Source: Bacteroidota bacterium
GTDB taxonomy: Bacteria; Bacteroidota; Bacteroidia; Chitinophagales; Chitinophagaceae
Assembly (NCBI GenBank): GCA_016183765.1
Contig: JACPEA010000002.1
Location: forward strand, 478,409 to 542,408
DNA: 64,000 nt
Direction of reading: 5' to 3'
Position numbers and translations under genes: made by a program. Every line of letters begins with the position of its first letter. The first letter of the stretch is position 1. Positions 53,114-61,925 of the stretch are shown in pieces. The notes beneath the pieces are model-generated. The model was not told the DNA's origin, did not search any database, and saw only the letters and a list, made by a program, of their open reading frames with translations.

Positions 53114-53415
53114 ATCCCAAAGAATGCTTTGATTACAGTAACTACCACTACTAGGAACACACAACTGCCAAACCAGGCCGCAGCCACTTTACCAGTATCA
53201 TGATCACCCGCGTTCCATTTGGAGTATACTTTCACGGCACCGATCAACCCCACGATGGCCCCGATCGCATACATCAGTTGGGTACCGGTCTGAAAGTAGC
53301 TTCGCACTTTCTGATTGGCATCCATGATACCGGCATTTCCATCCTGCCCGATTACATACAGGCTTGTCAGAAACATAAAAACCAGCAAATACAGCATCTT
53401 GATCTTGCGTCTCAT
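53110..53415 (-). CDS. traE: Conjugative transposon protein TraE (DUF4134)
   Basis: A protein of 101 residues with a signal-like first segment (MLYLLVFMFLTSLYVIGQ) and two membrane helices. AMINO-terminal GIMDANQKVRSYFQTGTQLM, then AIGAIVGLIGAVKVYSKWNA, and a final helix are DUF4134, a VirB2-like pilin-type subunit. It is the first gene of the tra operon; traA-D found in other elements are not upstream. Confidence 0.9.
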   Translation of the reverse strand: MRRKIKMLYLLVFMFLTSLYVIGQDGNAGIMDANQKVRSYFQTGTQLMYAIGAIVGLIGAVKVYSKWNAGDHDTGKVAAAWFGSCVFLVVVVTVIKAFFGI

Positions 53416-53442
53416 CTTTTTTGTTTTTACTTAAATAATAAA

Positions 53443-53499
53443 CATGCCCGCCACCACTTTCTCTCGCACCTGATTTTCCTGCACTTATGGCGGGACATG
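53443..53499. repeat. Inverted repeat between the tra and PorV operons
   Basis: CATGCCCGCCA (53443-53453) pairs with TGGCGGG-A-CATG (53488-53499), 11 bp with one bulged A and a 34-bp loop. It lies between the stop of the PorV-like gene (53526) and the traE start (53415). It could attenuate read-through from the upstream operon or be a control site for traE; the loop is long for a standard terminator. Confidence 0.55.
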
Positions 53500-53525
53500 T
53501 AGATGGCAGGCTCCAACTACATGCA

Positions 53526-54497
53526 TTATTGGTAACTACCTATATTTACATGAAGCGTAAGCCCGCAGGCATTTTGAAATGGGGAGATACCTGCTCTCTT
53601 CCCAAATGGCAGGAGGTAATGCAGATCAATGCCCCAACTCTGGTCCCCCACAAAACCCTTGTATCCTGCCCCGAACGAAAAATATTTCCGGTCTCCCCTT
53701 TCTGCATTTTCCAGGCTGACACCTCCCCTGAGAAAAAATATCTCCGAAAAAACATACTCCAGTCCTGCGTTCAACCTGACTGCCAGGCCTACATCCTTGA
53801 GAAGGCGACTGAGATCAATTCCTGCGATCAACTGATCACCGGTTTCACTCACCCGGGAGTAACCAATTCCGATCGCTATCGTCGCTGGCAAATCGATCTT
53901 TGGCCCTAACCCGGAAATACTTGCGCCAAAAAGGATCCTTTGAAGTTCTGAACCCAGTTTACCAAATCCATAATAGCCGATATCCCCTGACAGGCTGAAC
54001 CGGTTTTCAGTAGGATTCTGCTGGCCCAATAGTTTCAGGGTAGTGGAAAGACTGTGCTGGGATGCCATTTGCAAAGCATAAGAAATGCCCAAGTGATAAT
54101 CCCTTGTCCGGTAACTGGCCAGTGTGGCACCTGTATTGTCCCGAATATCTATCTGCCCCATGTCCAGATAGGTAAGATTAACGCCCATGACAGAAGATTC
54201 GGAAACGGCTTGCAGGTAAGCCGCATTCATTAAACGGGTATCGTTACTAATTGCAGATAACCAGGGCAGGTAACTGACAGATAATTGATGTTGATAAGAC
54301 GCAAATGCGCCTACCGCAGCATTGTATAACAGGGACTGGGTACCCACGGATGTAGCCACGCCCAGGTCACCCATGCCCATTGCCCGGCTGCTTGGATGAA
54401 CCGACAGGCTGGGGAAACGGGTCACCGGCGTACCAGGGATCTGTCCATCCGCAGACAGAACCCCAAAAAAGACAAATAACAGTAAACACATTTTCAT
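53526..54497 (-). CDS. PorV-like T9SS outer-membrane protein
   Basis: A protein of 323 residues with a signal peptide (CLLLFVFFGVLSADGQ). SRAMGMGDLGVATSVGTQSL and YNAAVGAFASYQHQLSVSYL, with beta-barrel repeats, correspond to the PorV/PorQ family (LptO). PorV is an outer-membrane shuttle of the type IX secretion system for proteins with a C-terminal sorting domain. It overlaps the preceding lipoprotein by 4 bp and lies in the operon of a large sorting-domain protein, so it probably serves that protein. Confidence 0.78.
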   Translation of the reverse strand: MKMCLLLFVFFGVLSADGQIPGTPVTRFPSLSVHPSSRAMGMGDLGVATSVGTQSLLYNAAVGAFASYQHQLSVSYLPWLSAISNDTRLMNAAYLQAVSESSVMGVNLTYLDMGQIDIRDNTGATLASYRTRDYHLGISYALQMASQHSLSTTLKLLGQQNPTENRFSLSGDIGYYGFGKLGSELQRILFGASISGLGPKIDLPATIAIGIGYSRVSETGDQLIAGIDLSRLLKDVGLAVRLNAGLEYVFSEIFFLRGGVSLENAERGDRKYFSFGAGYKGFVGDQSWGIDLHYLLPFGKRAGISPFQNACGLTLHVNIGSYQ

Positions 54498-55174
54498 GGG
54501 ATCAGTATTTTTTGATAGACAGTAGCAGAAACTAAACCCAGGTCATCTGTTACATAAAGACCGACCATCTGTTCTCCCTTGGCGCGAAAGATCCAGCGGA
54601 CCACAGGATCACCCGATTCAACCAATTGCCCATTGATCAGAAAATGGTATTTACTGATCAGACCATCCGGATCTGAAGAAGGGGATGCATTCAACTGGTA
54701 AGGCCAGCTCTGCAAACTGCTTGGTTCCTCACGCTGGTAGAAAAAATTAGGGGTTGCGGTCTGGTTTGCAATAACCCTGACCGGCAAGGTCCTGGTGATC
54801 ATTCTTCCGAGACGGTCTGTCAGGGTAAATGCAAGCGCAAACAAATTGGGTTGATCTGCACTGATAAAAACCTCAATGCTGTCGGCTACAGGTAAAGGCT
54901 TACCAGGTAAGATATCCGTACCCCGGTATCGCACATGAATGGCAGTATTAGTATCCTCCCGGACAAGAGTTAACTGATGGTCCGCATCTTTCAGGTAAAT
55001 CGTGAGTTTTCCATTAGACGTGAAGAGTATATTGGTGTCATCCTTTTCACGGATCCTGACAGAATCCCTATTAAAAGATATTAGAAGAGGGACAGCCGAA
55101 TCCGCCACAGAGCGGTATTTGTCTGAACAGGCTAACGCCATAACCACCATCACCAAACAGATCATTTTTTTCAT
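54494..55174 (-). CDS. Lipoprotein with PKD-like domain
   Basis: A protein of 226 residues from the ATG at 55174 (the 9-codon longer frame at 55201 gives a worse signal). Lipoprotein signal KKMICLVMVVMALACSDKYR (lipobox ALAC). The body is beta-rich, ending with a PKD/Ig-like domain (SSDPDGLISKYHFLINGQLV, GEQMVGLYVTDDLGLVSATV). Function unknown. It is 4 bp from the giant gene stop and overlaps the PorV-like gene. Confidence 0.75.
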   Translation of the reverse strand: MKKMICLVMVVMALACSDKYRSVADSAVPLLISFNRDSVRIREKDDTNILFTSNGKLTIYLKDADHQLTLVREDTNTAIHVRYRGTDILPGKPLPVADSIEVFISADQPNLFALAFTLTDRLGRMITRTLPVRVIANQTATPNFFYQREEPSSLQSWPYQLNASPSSDPDGLISKYHFLINGQLVESGDPVVRWIFRAKGEQMVGLYVTDDLGLVSATVYQKILIP

Positions 55175-55178
55175 CTCG

Positions 55179-58100
55179 TTAATTTTTAAAGACTTTATCA
55201 AAATGTTTTTCGTTGTTATAGAGAGCTGTAATGAAATACACCACTCCTGTTCTCAGTTGCTCCAGATTATCCAGGCGGAACAGGTTCTCACCGGGTGTAC
55301 CGGTTCTGACCCAGCTTTTAATTCTTTTTCCGTCACCCGTGAATAATTCGATCCTTACCTCCTGTTTTCTTTTCAGGATAACCGATACCTGTAACTGATC
55401 CTGAAAAGGGATCGGGAAAACGTTCCAGTCTTTCAGATTGCCCCTAACAATAACCTCTCTTTTTGGCGGCCGGGGTTCAGGTAATACCCATAACCATTCT
55501 GAAAAATGGGTGATACAGTTTCTGGGACTGATCACATCAACCTGAACTAATAAGGAATCAGCGGTTGTATAATAATATTGGCTCACTACGCTATCTTTTG
55601 TGACCGCCCTCGTGCCATCTCCGAAATCCCAATGAAAGACACCACCGTGATTCACTGCAGCGGTCAATTTGACGATACCGCCATAAGGAACTGTCGAAGG
55701 ATAGATCATCAATTTGCCAGCCGGGAATTCAGTATCATCTGCTGTAACAGTGACCAGTGTACTGTCAAAGCATCCTTCCTGCATAACCCATACCTGATAC
55801 TGCCCGGCTTCGGCGAAAAAATGACTGTCCCATCCATAGATTTGTCTGAAGCGGTTGCTGTCGGGGGGATCAGCCCACCGCCACAGTTCAAATGGCTTTT
55901 GCCTGCTGTCAATGACCAATTGTGTCCTGCCTCCCTCACAGACCTTTCTGGAACCGAGGATGACTGGCGTTGATACAGTACCTGCCGTTACCTTTATTTC
56001 ATTGGAAAGAGAAGCCGCCGGACATCCCTGAGGACTGATGGCTCGAACCCTGAATACTCCGGCACTCGCGTTAACCAGTGTATCCCAGGGCGAGATCTTC
56101 AATACTGACTGATTATAATACCATTGATAGGAAAAACCGTTTACATGATTCAGGATACGGATCACCCCGTTTGCTCCATTACAGAGATGAGCCTCACTGG
56201 TGGTGATCACTACGGTTTCGGGTTGAGGATATACGGTTACCGTCACTTCACCGGCTACGGTATTGGAGCAGGTGGTAGTACTTCCATCCTGGATACTGAT
56301 CAAAGTATAAGTGAAACTTCCGGCTGTTTGGGTTGGTACAGCAAGGTTGATACTATTGCCTGTGGTGGTAGTGATGGTTTGATTGGCACCCCCATTGATG
56401 CGATAGGTAAACGTATAGGGCAAAGTCCCACCTGTGCCACTAAAATGGATCATCGGACTAACTGCATTTTGACAAACAGCCGTTTCACCACTGATGGCAC
56501 CTGAAGGAAGAGGGTTGACCAGGATCGTAGCCGCATCACTCACAGCATAGGCACATTGGGTGACACTGGCATCCACTACGGTGACAAGTGAATAAGTATA
56601 GCTTCCAGGTATTTCTGTTGAGACGGGTAGATTGACAGAACTACCGGAGGATGTATTGACGGACTGATTGGCGCCGTCGTTTATTCGATAGACAAATGTA
56701 TATGGAGCGGTACCCCCAGTTCCGGTGATGCGTAGTATGCTCGTTCCACTGTTCTGACAGACTATACCAGATCCGCTGATGGTAGCTGAAGGAAGTGAGT
56801 TGACTGTGATCGTCACGGTGGCACTCATCGGATTACTGCAAGTGGTACCACTGGCATCCCTGACACTAAGCAACTGGTAATTGAAATTTCCGACTATCTG
56901 TGTAGGAGCTGCCAGGCTAACCGTATTCCCGTTGACAGTACTGATAACTTGAGGAATTCCACCATTGATCGCATAAGTAAACGTATAGGGCGCTGTACCA
57001 TTACTGCCTGTAAAACTGATGACAGGCGCCGAAGCGTTTTGACAAACAGTAGCATTACCTGAAATGATGGCCTGCGGTAAGGGGTTAACCGTAATGGACG
57101 CAGAAGCCTCCAAAGCTGTGGAACAACTATTGGCGCTGGCATCACTGACACTGACAAGCGAATAAACATAAACACCCGCAACACCGGTAAGTACCGGCAG
57201 ACTGACGTTGTTGCCGGAAGAGCTGGCGATGGACTGGGCAGCTCCCTCATTGATGCGGTAAACAAAGGTATAAGGCGCAGTACCCCCGCTACCCGTAAAT
57301 TGAATGGAAGGAGTAGGAGCATTCTGGCATACCGCAGTGGTCCCGTCAATGGAGGCAAGAGGTAACGGGTTGACCAAAACAGTAGCTGTACCACTGGACG
57401 GACCAGAACAGGCATTTGAACCGGCTTCCTGGACATTGACAAGCGAATAGGAATAACTACCGGCAGTGCCTGTCGGGACAGCAACTGAAACACTATTCCC
57501 ACTGCTTGTTTGTACACTTTGGAGGGTTCCGCCATTAATCCGGTAAGCGAACGTATAGGGAGCTGCTCCCCCACTACCACTGAATGTAATCAAAGGAGAA
57601 ACTCCGTTCTGACAAACTGAACTGTTTCCGGAAATAGAAGCACCTGGCAAAGGATTCACCATGGTAGTAAGGGTATTGGAGTTTACCTGACATCCATTAT
57701 TATCTGTAACGGTTACAGAATAATTTCCGGCAGTTGTCACCTGAATCGAGGCTCCCGTGGCTCCTGTATTCCACAAATAGGCTGTTCCAATAGAAGCGGT
57801 AAGGGTAACGCTGTTACCCGAACAAAAACTGGTAGGGCCAGATGGGGTTATGGCAGGAATAACCACAGCAAAATAATTAATGGTAACCTCAGCAGAACTG
57901 GCATAACAGCCATTTTTCATCACCGTAACAGAATAGTTTCCCGGGCCGACGCTGATGGTTTGGGTGGTAGCGCCGTTACTCCAGAGATAGGTTTCAAACC
58001 CACTGCCTGCATCCAGTGTTTTAAGGGTTCCTGGACAGATGGTATAAGAAGTTCCTGGAACCGGTATCGGACAATTGCCGGTAGCAATCACCACCTGGTT

Positions 58101-60155
58101 GGAAAAGGATGAATTACCACAACTATTACGATCATAGGCATAATAGGTACCCGCATTGGACACCGTAAGGCTATTGCCCGTATTACCTGTTGACCAGGTA
58201 ATATTGGAACCAGATGCTGTCAATGTAGTGGAAGTACCATTACAAAGCAGTTGATTGTTACCTGGACTAACAGAAGGGGCTACTGGCACAGTTCCGGTCG
58301 TGATTATGATGGTATTGCTATTTGCTGAATTACCACAACCATTCTGTTCCCAGGCATAGTAGGTTCCGGCCGCGGAAACTGTAATTGTGTTACCTATCTG
58401 ACCGGTATTCCATCGAATGAACCCGCCATAAGCCGGAGAAGTGCTTACTACTGTAGAAGCACCATTGCATAAAAAACTGCCATTATTGGAAGAGACTACC
58501 GGTGGCGCTGGCGTTGCCAGGGCATTGATGACAAGGCTATTACTGTTGCCGCTTGTCCCGCATCCATTGGTCTGATTAGCAAAATAAGTTCCTGAACTGT
58601 TGACAGTAATAGCGCTACCCGTCTGCCCCGTGCTCCAGTTAACGGTTCCTTCAATACCAGCGGCAGTTAGCAGAGTAGTGCCACCGTCACAAACCATAAG
58701 CCCATTGCTACTGCTAATAGTAGGTGCCGCCGAAGTATTACCTGTACTGATCACAATAGCATTACTGTTGGCCCCTGAACCACATCCATTGGTTTGATAA
58801 GCATAATAGAAACCGGTAGCAAAAACGGAAATCGAATTACCCGACTGCCCGGTATTCCAGCTGACAGAACCCTCACCCCCCGAGGCGCTTAAAGTAGTAG
58901 CAGCTCCATTACAGAGCAGGGTTCCATTACTGCTGCTGATAACCGGGGCAGCAGGTGTAGACCCGGTACTAAGTGTGATGGCATTACTGTTGGTATTGGT
59001 ACCGCAACTATTGGATTGGTAAGCATAATAAGTACCGGCACTCGACACCGTAATGGTATTTCCGGTTTGTCCGGTGTTCCAGGTTACGGTGCCGGAAACA
59101 CCGGAAGCCGTAAGAGTAGAACTTCCACCATTACATAGTAAAGTACCGGCACTGCTCAAGATCGATGGAGCAGCGGGGGTGCTGCCGGTACTGATGGAAA
59201 TAGGTTCACTATTGGGTCCCTGACCGCACCCATTGATCTCCCAGCAATAATAATTACCTGGTGCAGAGACTGAAATGCTGTTTCCGGTAGCACCCGTGTT
59301 CCAGTAAATGGTACCTCCGGCTGTTGAAGAGGCAGACAGTGTAGTAATGGCCCCATTACAAAGTAAACTACCGTTAGAGGAACTGACCGATGGTTTACCA
59401 GGTGCAGAAGCTGAAATGATCTGAAGGCTATTGGAAGTAGCCGCCTGGCAGACATCACTCACAATTGCATAATAATTACCGGGGTTGGCCACCACCAATT
59501 GACCGCTGGATTCTCCAATACTGATAGCTGCCCCATCCTTATACCAGTCATACTTAAAACCATAGGGGGCCATATTAGGAGCGCCGCTTATCTGTGCAGA
59601 TGTACTACCACATAAGATCGGGGTATTGGTAGAAATGGTGGTAGAAGATAATACAACAGGATTGGTGTACAGCAAAGGAACGGAGAAATTCAACATAGCA
59701 GAACGGGTAGTGGTGGAACCATTCTGATCGATCGCCTCCATGTCCACTGAGAGTTGTTGTCCAGAATTATTATTGGGGAAACAGGTGTATGGAACATCTA
59801 TATTGATCCACAGATTACCCCCTCCTAACGGTATTTGTTGTGGATTCTGGATCTGGCTTCCATCAAAATAATATCCAAGAATATTGCCGTAATAGGTATA
59901 GAGTGTACCACCAATATTGGAAACCTGATAATATCCGATCTCCTGATAAGTCCCGGCAGCATAATAGTAAAAATGATATTTTACCCCCGTGAAACCAATA
60001 GCAGAATAAGATCTGGCTTGGGCAGACAGGGTAGCTATTTGCGTTGGTGTACAATATAACTGCCTGCTGGAGCTAAGGTTTAATGAATAAGAGCCTTGCC
60101 CTAATAAACAAGTAGCTACCATAAAGCATACTAAAGCACATATTCCTCTTTTCAT
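55179..60155 (-). CDS. Giant repeat-rich T9SS-secreted surface protein with C-terminal sorting domain
   Basis: A protein of 1658 residues from the ATG at 60155. Order: signal peptide (RGICALVCFMVATCLLGQ); an N-terminal domain of about 230 residues; six repeats of about 70 residues opening with P-x-x-SSxNGxLLCNG and containing WNTGxTGNxIxV; two divergent Ig-like units; five repeats of about 92 residues opening NPLPxAxISG...VCQN and containing GGTAPYTFxYRINGG; a PKD domain (GGVFHWDFGDGTRAVTKDSV); and a C-terminal sorting domain (VFPIPFQDQLQVSV ... NNEKHFDKVFKN), typical of T9SS type A. It is probably a surface adhesin; the ligand is unknown. The next two genes belong to the same transcript. Confidence 0.88.
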   Translation of the reverse strand: MKRGICALVCFMVATCLLGQGSYSLNLSSSRQLYCTPTQIATLSAQARSYSAIGFTGVKYHFYYYAAGTYQEIGYYQVSNIGGTLYTYYGNILGYYFDGSQIQNPQQIPLGGGNLWINIDVPYTCFPNNNSGQQLSVDMEAIDQNGSTTTRSAMLNFSVPLLYTNPVVLSSTTISTNTPILCGSTSAQISGAPNMAPYGFKYDWYKDGAAISIGESSGQLVVANPGNYYAIVSDVCQAATSNSLQIISASAPGKPSVSSSNGSLLCNGAITTLSASSTAGGTIYWNTGATGNSISVSAPGNYYCWEINGCGQGPNSEPISISTGSTPAAPSILSSAGTLLCNGGSSTLTASGVSGTVTWNTGQTGNTITVSSAGTYYAYQSNSCGTNTNSNAITLSTGSTPAAPVISSSNGTLLCNGAATTLSASGGEGSVSWNTGQSGNSISVFATGFYYAYQTNGCGSGANSNAIVISTGNTSAAPTISSSNGLMVCDGGTTLLTAAGIEGTVNWSTGQTGSAITVNSSGTYFANQTNGCGTSGNSNSLVINALATPAPPVVSSNNGSFLCNGASTVVSTSPAYGGFIRWNTGQIGNTITVSAAGTYYAWEQNGCGNSANSNTIIITTGTVPVAPSVSPGNNQLLCNGTSTTLTASGSNITWSTGNTGNSLTVSNAGTYYAYDRNSCGNSSFSNQVVIATGNCPIPVPGTSYTICPGTLKTLDAGSGFETYLWSNGATTQTISVGPGNYSVTVMKNGCYASSAEVTINYFAVVIPAITPSGPTSFCSGNSVTLTASIGTAYLWNTGATGASIQVTTAGNYSVTVTDNNGCQVNSNTLTTMVNPLPGASISGNSSVCQNGVSPLITFSGSGGAAPYTFAYRINGGTLQSVQTSSGNSVSVAVPTGTAGSYSYSLVNVQEAGSNACSGPSSGTATVLVNPLPLASIDGTTAVCQNAPTPSIQFTGSGGTAPYTFVYRINEGAAQSIASSSGNNVSLPVLTGVAGVYVYSLVSVSDASANSCSTALEASASITVNPLPQAIISGNATVCQNASAPVISFTGSNGTAPYTFTYAINGGIPQVISTVNGNTVSLAAPTQIVGNFNYQLLSVRDASGTTCSNPMSATVTITVNSLPSATISGSGIVCQNSGTSILRITGTGGTAPYTFVYRINDGANQSVNTSSGSSVNLPVSTEIPGSYTYSLVTVVDASVTQCAYAVSDAATILVNPLPSGAISGETAVCQNAVSPMIHFSGTGGTLPYTFTYRINGGANQTITTTTGNSINLAVPTQTAGSFTYTLISIQDGSTTTCSNTVAGEVTVTVYPQPETVVITTSEAHLCNGANGVIRILNHVNGFSYQWYYNQSVLKISPWDTLVNASAGVFRVRAISPQGCPAASLSNEIKVTAGTVSTPVILGSRKVCEGGRTQLVIDSRQKPFELWRWADPPDSNRFRQIYGWDSHFFAEAGQYQVWVMQEGCFDSTLVTVTADDTEFPAGKLMIYPSTVPYGGIVKLTAAVNHGGVFHWDFGDGTRAVTKDSVVSQYYYTTADSLLVQVDVISPRNCITHFSEWLWVLPEPRPPKREVIVRGNLKDWNVFPIPFQDQLQVSVILKRKQEVRIELFTGDGKRIKSWVRTGTPGENLFRLDNLEQLRTGVVYFITALYNNEKHFDKVFKN
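56240..57660. repeat. Five-copy protein repeat (about 92 residues) within the giant gene
   Basis: Each unit begins NPLP or NSLP and holds VCQN, then G-G-x-x-PYTF and a second strand R/AINGG. Closely spaced repeats of the same register, with different surface residues, indicate internal duplication. Limits are approximate. Confidence 0.8.
58080..59410. repeat. Six-copy protein repeat (about 70 residues) within the giant gene
   Basis: Units share SSxNGxLLCNG, a WNTG core and the closing YYAYxxNxCGxxxNSN motif. Two cysteines per unit are conserved in nearly all copies. Limits are approximate. Confidence 0.8.
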
Positions 60156-60177
60156 ACACACTACTTTATATAATTTA

Positions 60178-60675
60178 TTAATCGAGATTCAGTTTATAGA
60201 GTAGCCCAACCCCCAATACAAATTGTTGGCTAAGATGAGTATTGGGTAGAAACCATCTTTGTTCGCTAAATATGGAGAAGCTAAAAACTGTTGACACAGG
60301 TAATTCACCAGAAATACCAAAAACAGCCCCAACTGAAGTAACGCTTGTTCGAGGTAAAAGCCAGTGCTCTTGTTTTCTTTGAATGATAGGGCCAGCACCT
60401 ATTTGGACATTCCAATTTGAGGAAGGTTCATTGGAATGAAAAAGTGCATAATGAACTTGTACTGCGAAACCATAAGAGGAGTACTTAAGTCTATTTTGGT
60501 TAAAACTCTCATAGAGCCCCTTCGCAGAGAGGAATAACGGATAGTTGGAAGGAAATACATACTGTATCCCCAAATAATTAGCTGATAGAAAGTTCTTGCC
60601 TCCGTAAACACCAACCACCTGGGAGGCCCCTACAGAAGTGATAAATAAGACCAACAATAGGAGAAATATTTTCAT
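60178..60675 (-). CDS. Exported beta-barrel-like protein of unknown function
   Basis: A protein of 165 residues with a signal peptide (KIFLLLLVLFITSVGASQ). The rest has alternating strand patterns (NYLGIQYVFPSNYPLFLSAK, YKLNLD at the C-terminus), suggesting a small outer-membrane barrel. I do not recognise a family. It is the first gene of the operon with the giant protein, 22 bp upstream of it. Confidence 0.7.
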   Translation of the reverse strand: MKIFLLLLVLFITSVGASQVVGVYGGKNFLSANYLGIQYVFPSNYPLFLSAKGLYESFNQNRLKYSSYGFAVQVHYALFHSNEPSSNWNVQIGAGPIIQRKQEHWLLPRTSVTSVGAVFGISGELPVSTVFSFSIFSEQRWFLPNTHLSQQFVLGVGLLYKLNLD

Positions 60676-60765
60676 ACCACAAATGTGGAATGATTGGAAG
60701 GGACCGTTTCGTAGTCGGGTTCGTAGTCTGAAAGGTAATTTTCAAAATAATTTGTTAAGAACAGA

Positions 60766-61170
60766 TTACGTTCTTGCTTTATCATCGATTCTGGTCATAT
60801 AGATTTCTAATGCATTACGAACCTGATCTAAAAAGGCTACCGAATCTTTACGGCGTAATATTTCCTGGAATCGAAGTGAGGTATTACCCAGTTTTACACC
60901 TAGAGCCCCCTCGAAAAAATGAGTAATATCTTTTATGGTAGTCTTCCCGTTATTAAATACCTTGTTGGCATAGAGACCATAAATCAATTCAATTAGATCC
61001 GTTTTACTAGCGGACCAGGTAATAGAAGGAAGTGTATTATTTGAATCAATAAGAGAATTCGTTTGAGATTGCACAGTCAATAAATGCTCGATAGCAGTTA
61101 TCCGCTGTAAAATTTCCAGTAGGATATGCAAGGCATTGTCCTCAGCATCCAAAGCCGCAATCTCATTCAT
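60766..61170 (-). CDS. RteC-type domain protein (element regulator)
   Basis: A protein of 134 residues. The C-terminal part SITWSASKTDLIELIYGLYA, FNNGKTTIKDITHFFEGALG and FLDQVRNALEIYMTRIDDKA matches the C-terminal region of RteC, which in Bacteroides conjugative transposons activates excision genes in response to RteA/RteB. The protein is roughly half of RteC length and lacks its N-terminal part. RteA/RteB are not in the window. It may control the adjacent operons. Confidence 0.75.
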   Translation of the reverse strand: MNEIAALDAEDNALHILLEILQRITAIEHLLTVQSQTNSLIDSNNTLPSITWSASKTDLIELIYGLYANKVFNNGKTTIKDITHFFEGALGVKLGNTSLRFQEILRRKDSVAFLDQVRNALEIYMTRIDDKART

Positions 61171-61636
61171 AGGATTATATTAGTTAGGAGCTTTCCACGC
61201 CGTAATCACGACAATATCCGATCGAAAGTTCTGAGAAATAAAGAACAATTATTTAAACGATAAATAAATTGATTTTTTGTTGTCCAATTAGAATTATAAA
61301 TATTCCGAGTGGAAGTGTTTTATCTAACAGATAAAGTAGATACATTGAGAAGGGCCTAATGAATAGTATCTAAAAAAGCATTTAAGAATCAGGTACTAAC
61401 ATAGGGATAAACACTCTTTTCGGAGAGGAAACCAAAGATGTCAAGTAACCCAATTGGAATGTAGTAGCTGAGCAAATAGAATTTCAAGTCGAACAACAGA
61501 TTCGTTTAATTAGCCTACGTTAATTAGGCTGAATAGTCTTCCCAAACTTTTTTTGGAAAATAGGATATTGTCGCCATAAAGTACTGACGTTGAACATTTA
61601 CCATTCCCCGGCTTAAGGAATATTTACCACCTGTAT
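61171..61636. other. Gene-free A/T-rich stretch right of the RteC-type gene
   Basis: This 466-bp region has no ORF of credible length on either strand. It separates the RteC-type gene from the TonB-receptor remnant. No repeat or tRNA-like sequence was recognised; it may contain the right end of the element. Confidence 0.6.
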
Positions 61637-61925
61637 TTATGAGACCCTATTCTGATTAAGTATATCTAATGCTGAGAATTTAACTTCAAGATTATTACTT
61701 TTAAGGAAACGATAAGAAATAAACGAATTCCAGATGGCATAACGGTTGGAAGAACTATTAGAATAGGTGAATAGATTATAGGAAAGATTAGAAGTAAAAG
61801 AAATTCTTTTTGTTAGATTGAAACCTACTCCAATTTGGGTAGTCATTTGTACATTCTTAAACTCCCCATTCACAGCTCTAGTCTGCTTAGAATTATAAAA
61901 AGACACTTGTTGTGCTGTAAAATAT
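61637..61925 (-). pseudogene. Remnant of a TonB-dependent receptor (C-terminal barrel end)
   Basis: The frame reads QVSFYNSKQTRAVNGEFKN, then QIGVGFNLTKRISFTSNLSY and a final strand YRFLKSNNLEVKFSALDILN followed by QNRVS. This is the usual C-terminal end of OMP_b-brl_3 TonB receptors (a strand ending in D-x-L-N-Q-N). Only about 95 residues remain, an in-frame stop closes the frame just upstream, and no signal, plug or start is present. It overlaps an oppositely oriented small gene. It looks like a leftover from deletion or element insertion. Confidence 0.7.

Larger units (their letters stand above)
38422..61170. mobile_element. Putative integrative conjugative element next to tRNA-Arg (boundaries approximate)
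   Basis: This 22.7-kb stretch is placed behind a tRNA gene, differs in base composition, and carries a Bacteroidetes conjugative-transposon transfer operon (traE-F-G-I-J-K-M-N), a RteC-type regulator, excisionase-like and helix-turn-helix genes, and cargo. No integrase, relaxase, coupling protein, or copy of the tRNA 3' end on the right side could be found by eye. The right boundary is set only by the last element-type gene (RteC); the true end may lie further right or outside the window. Confidence 0.6.

Noticed and set aside
56894..57580. 228-residue minus-strand frame in the giant repeat protein
   Set aside because: It is an alternative frame of the repeat DNA with periodic, repeat-derived sequence; no signal or domain.
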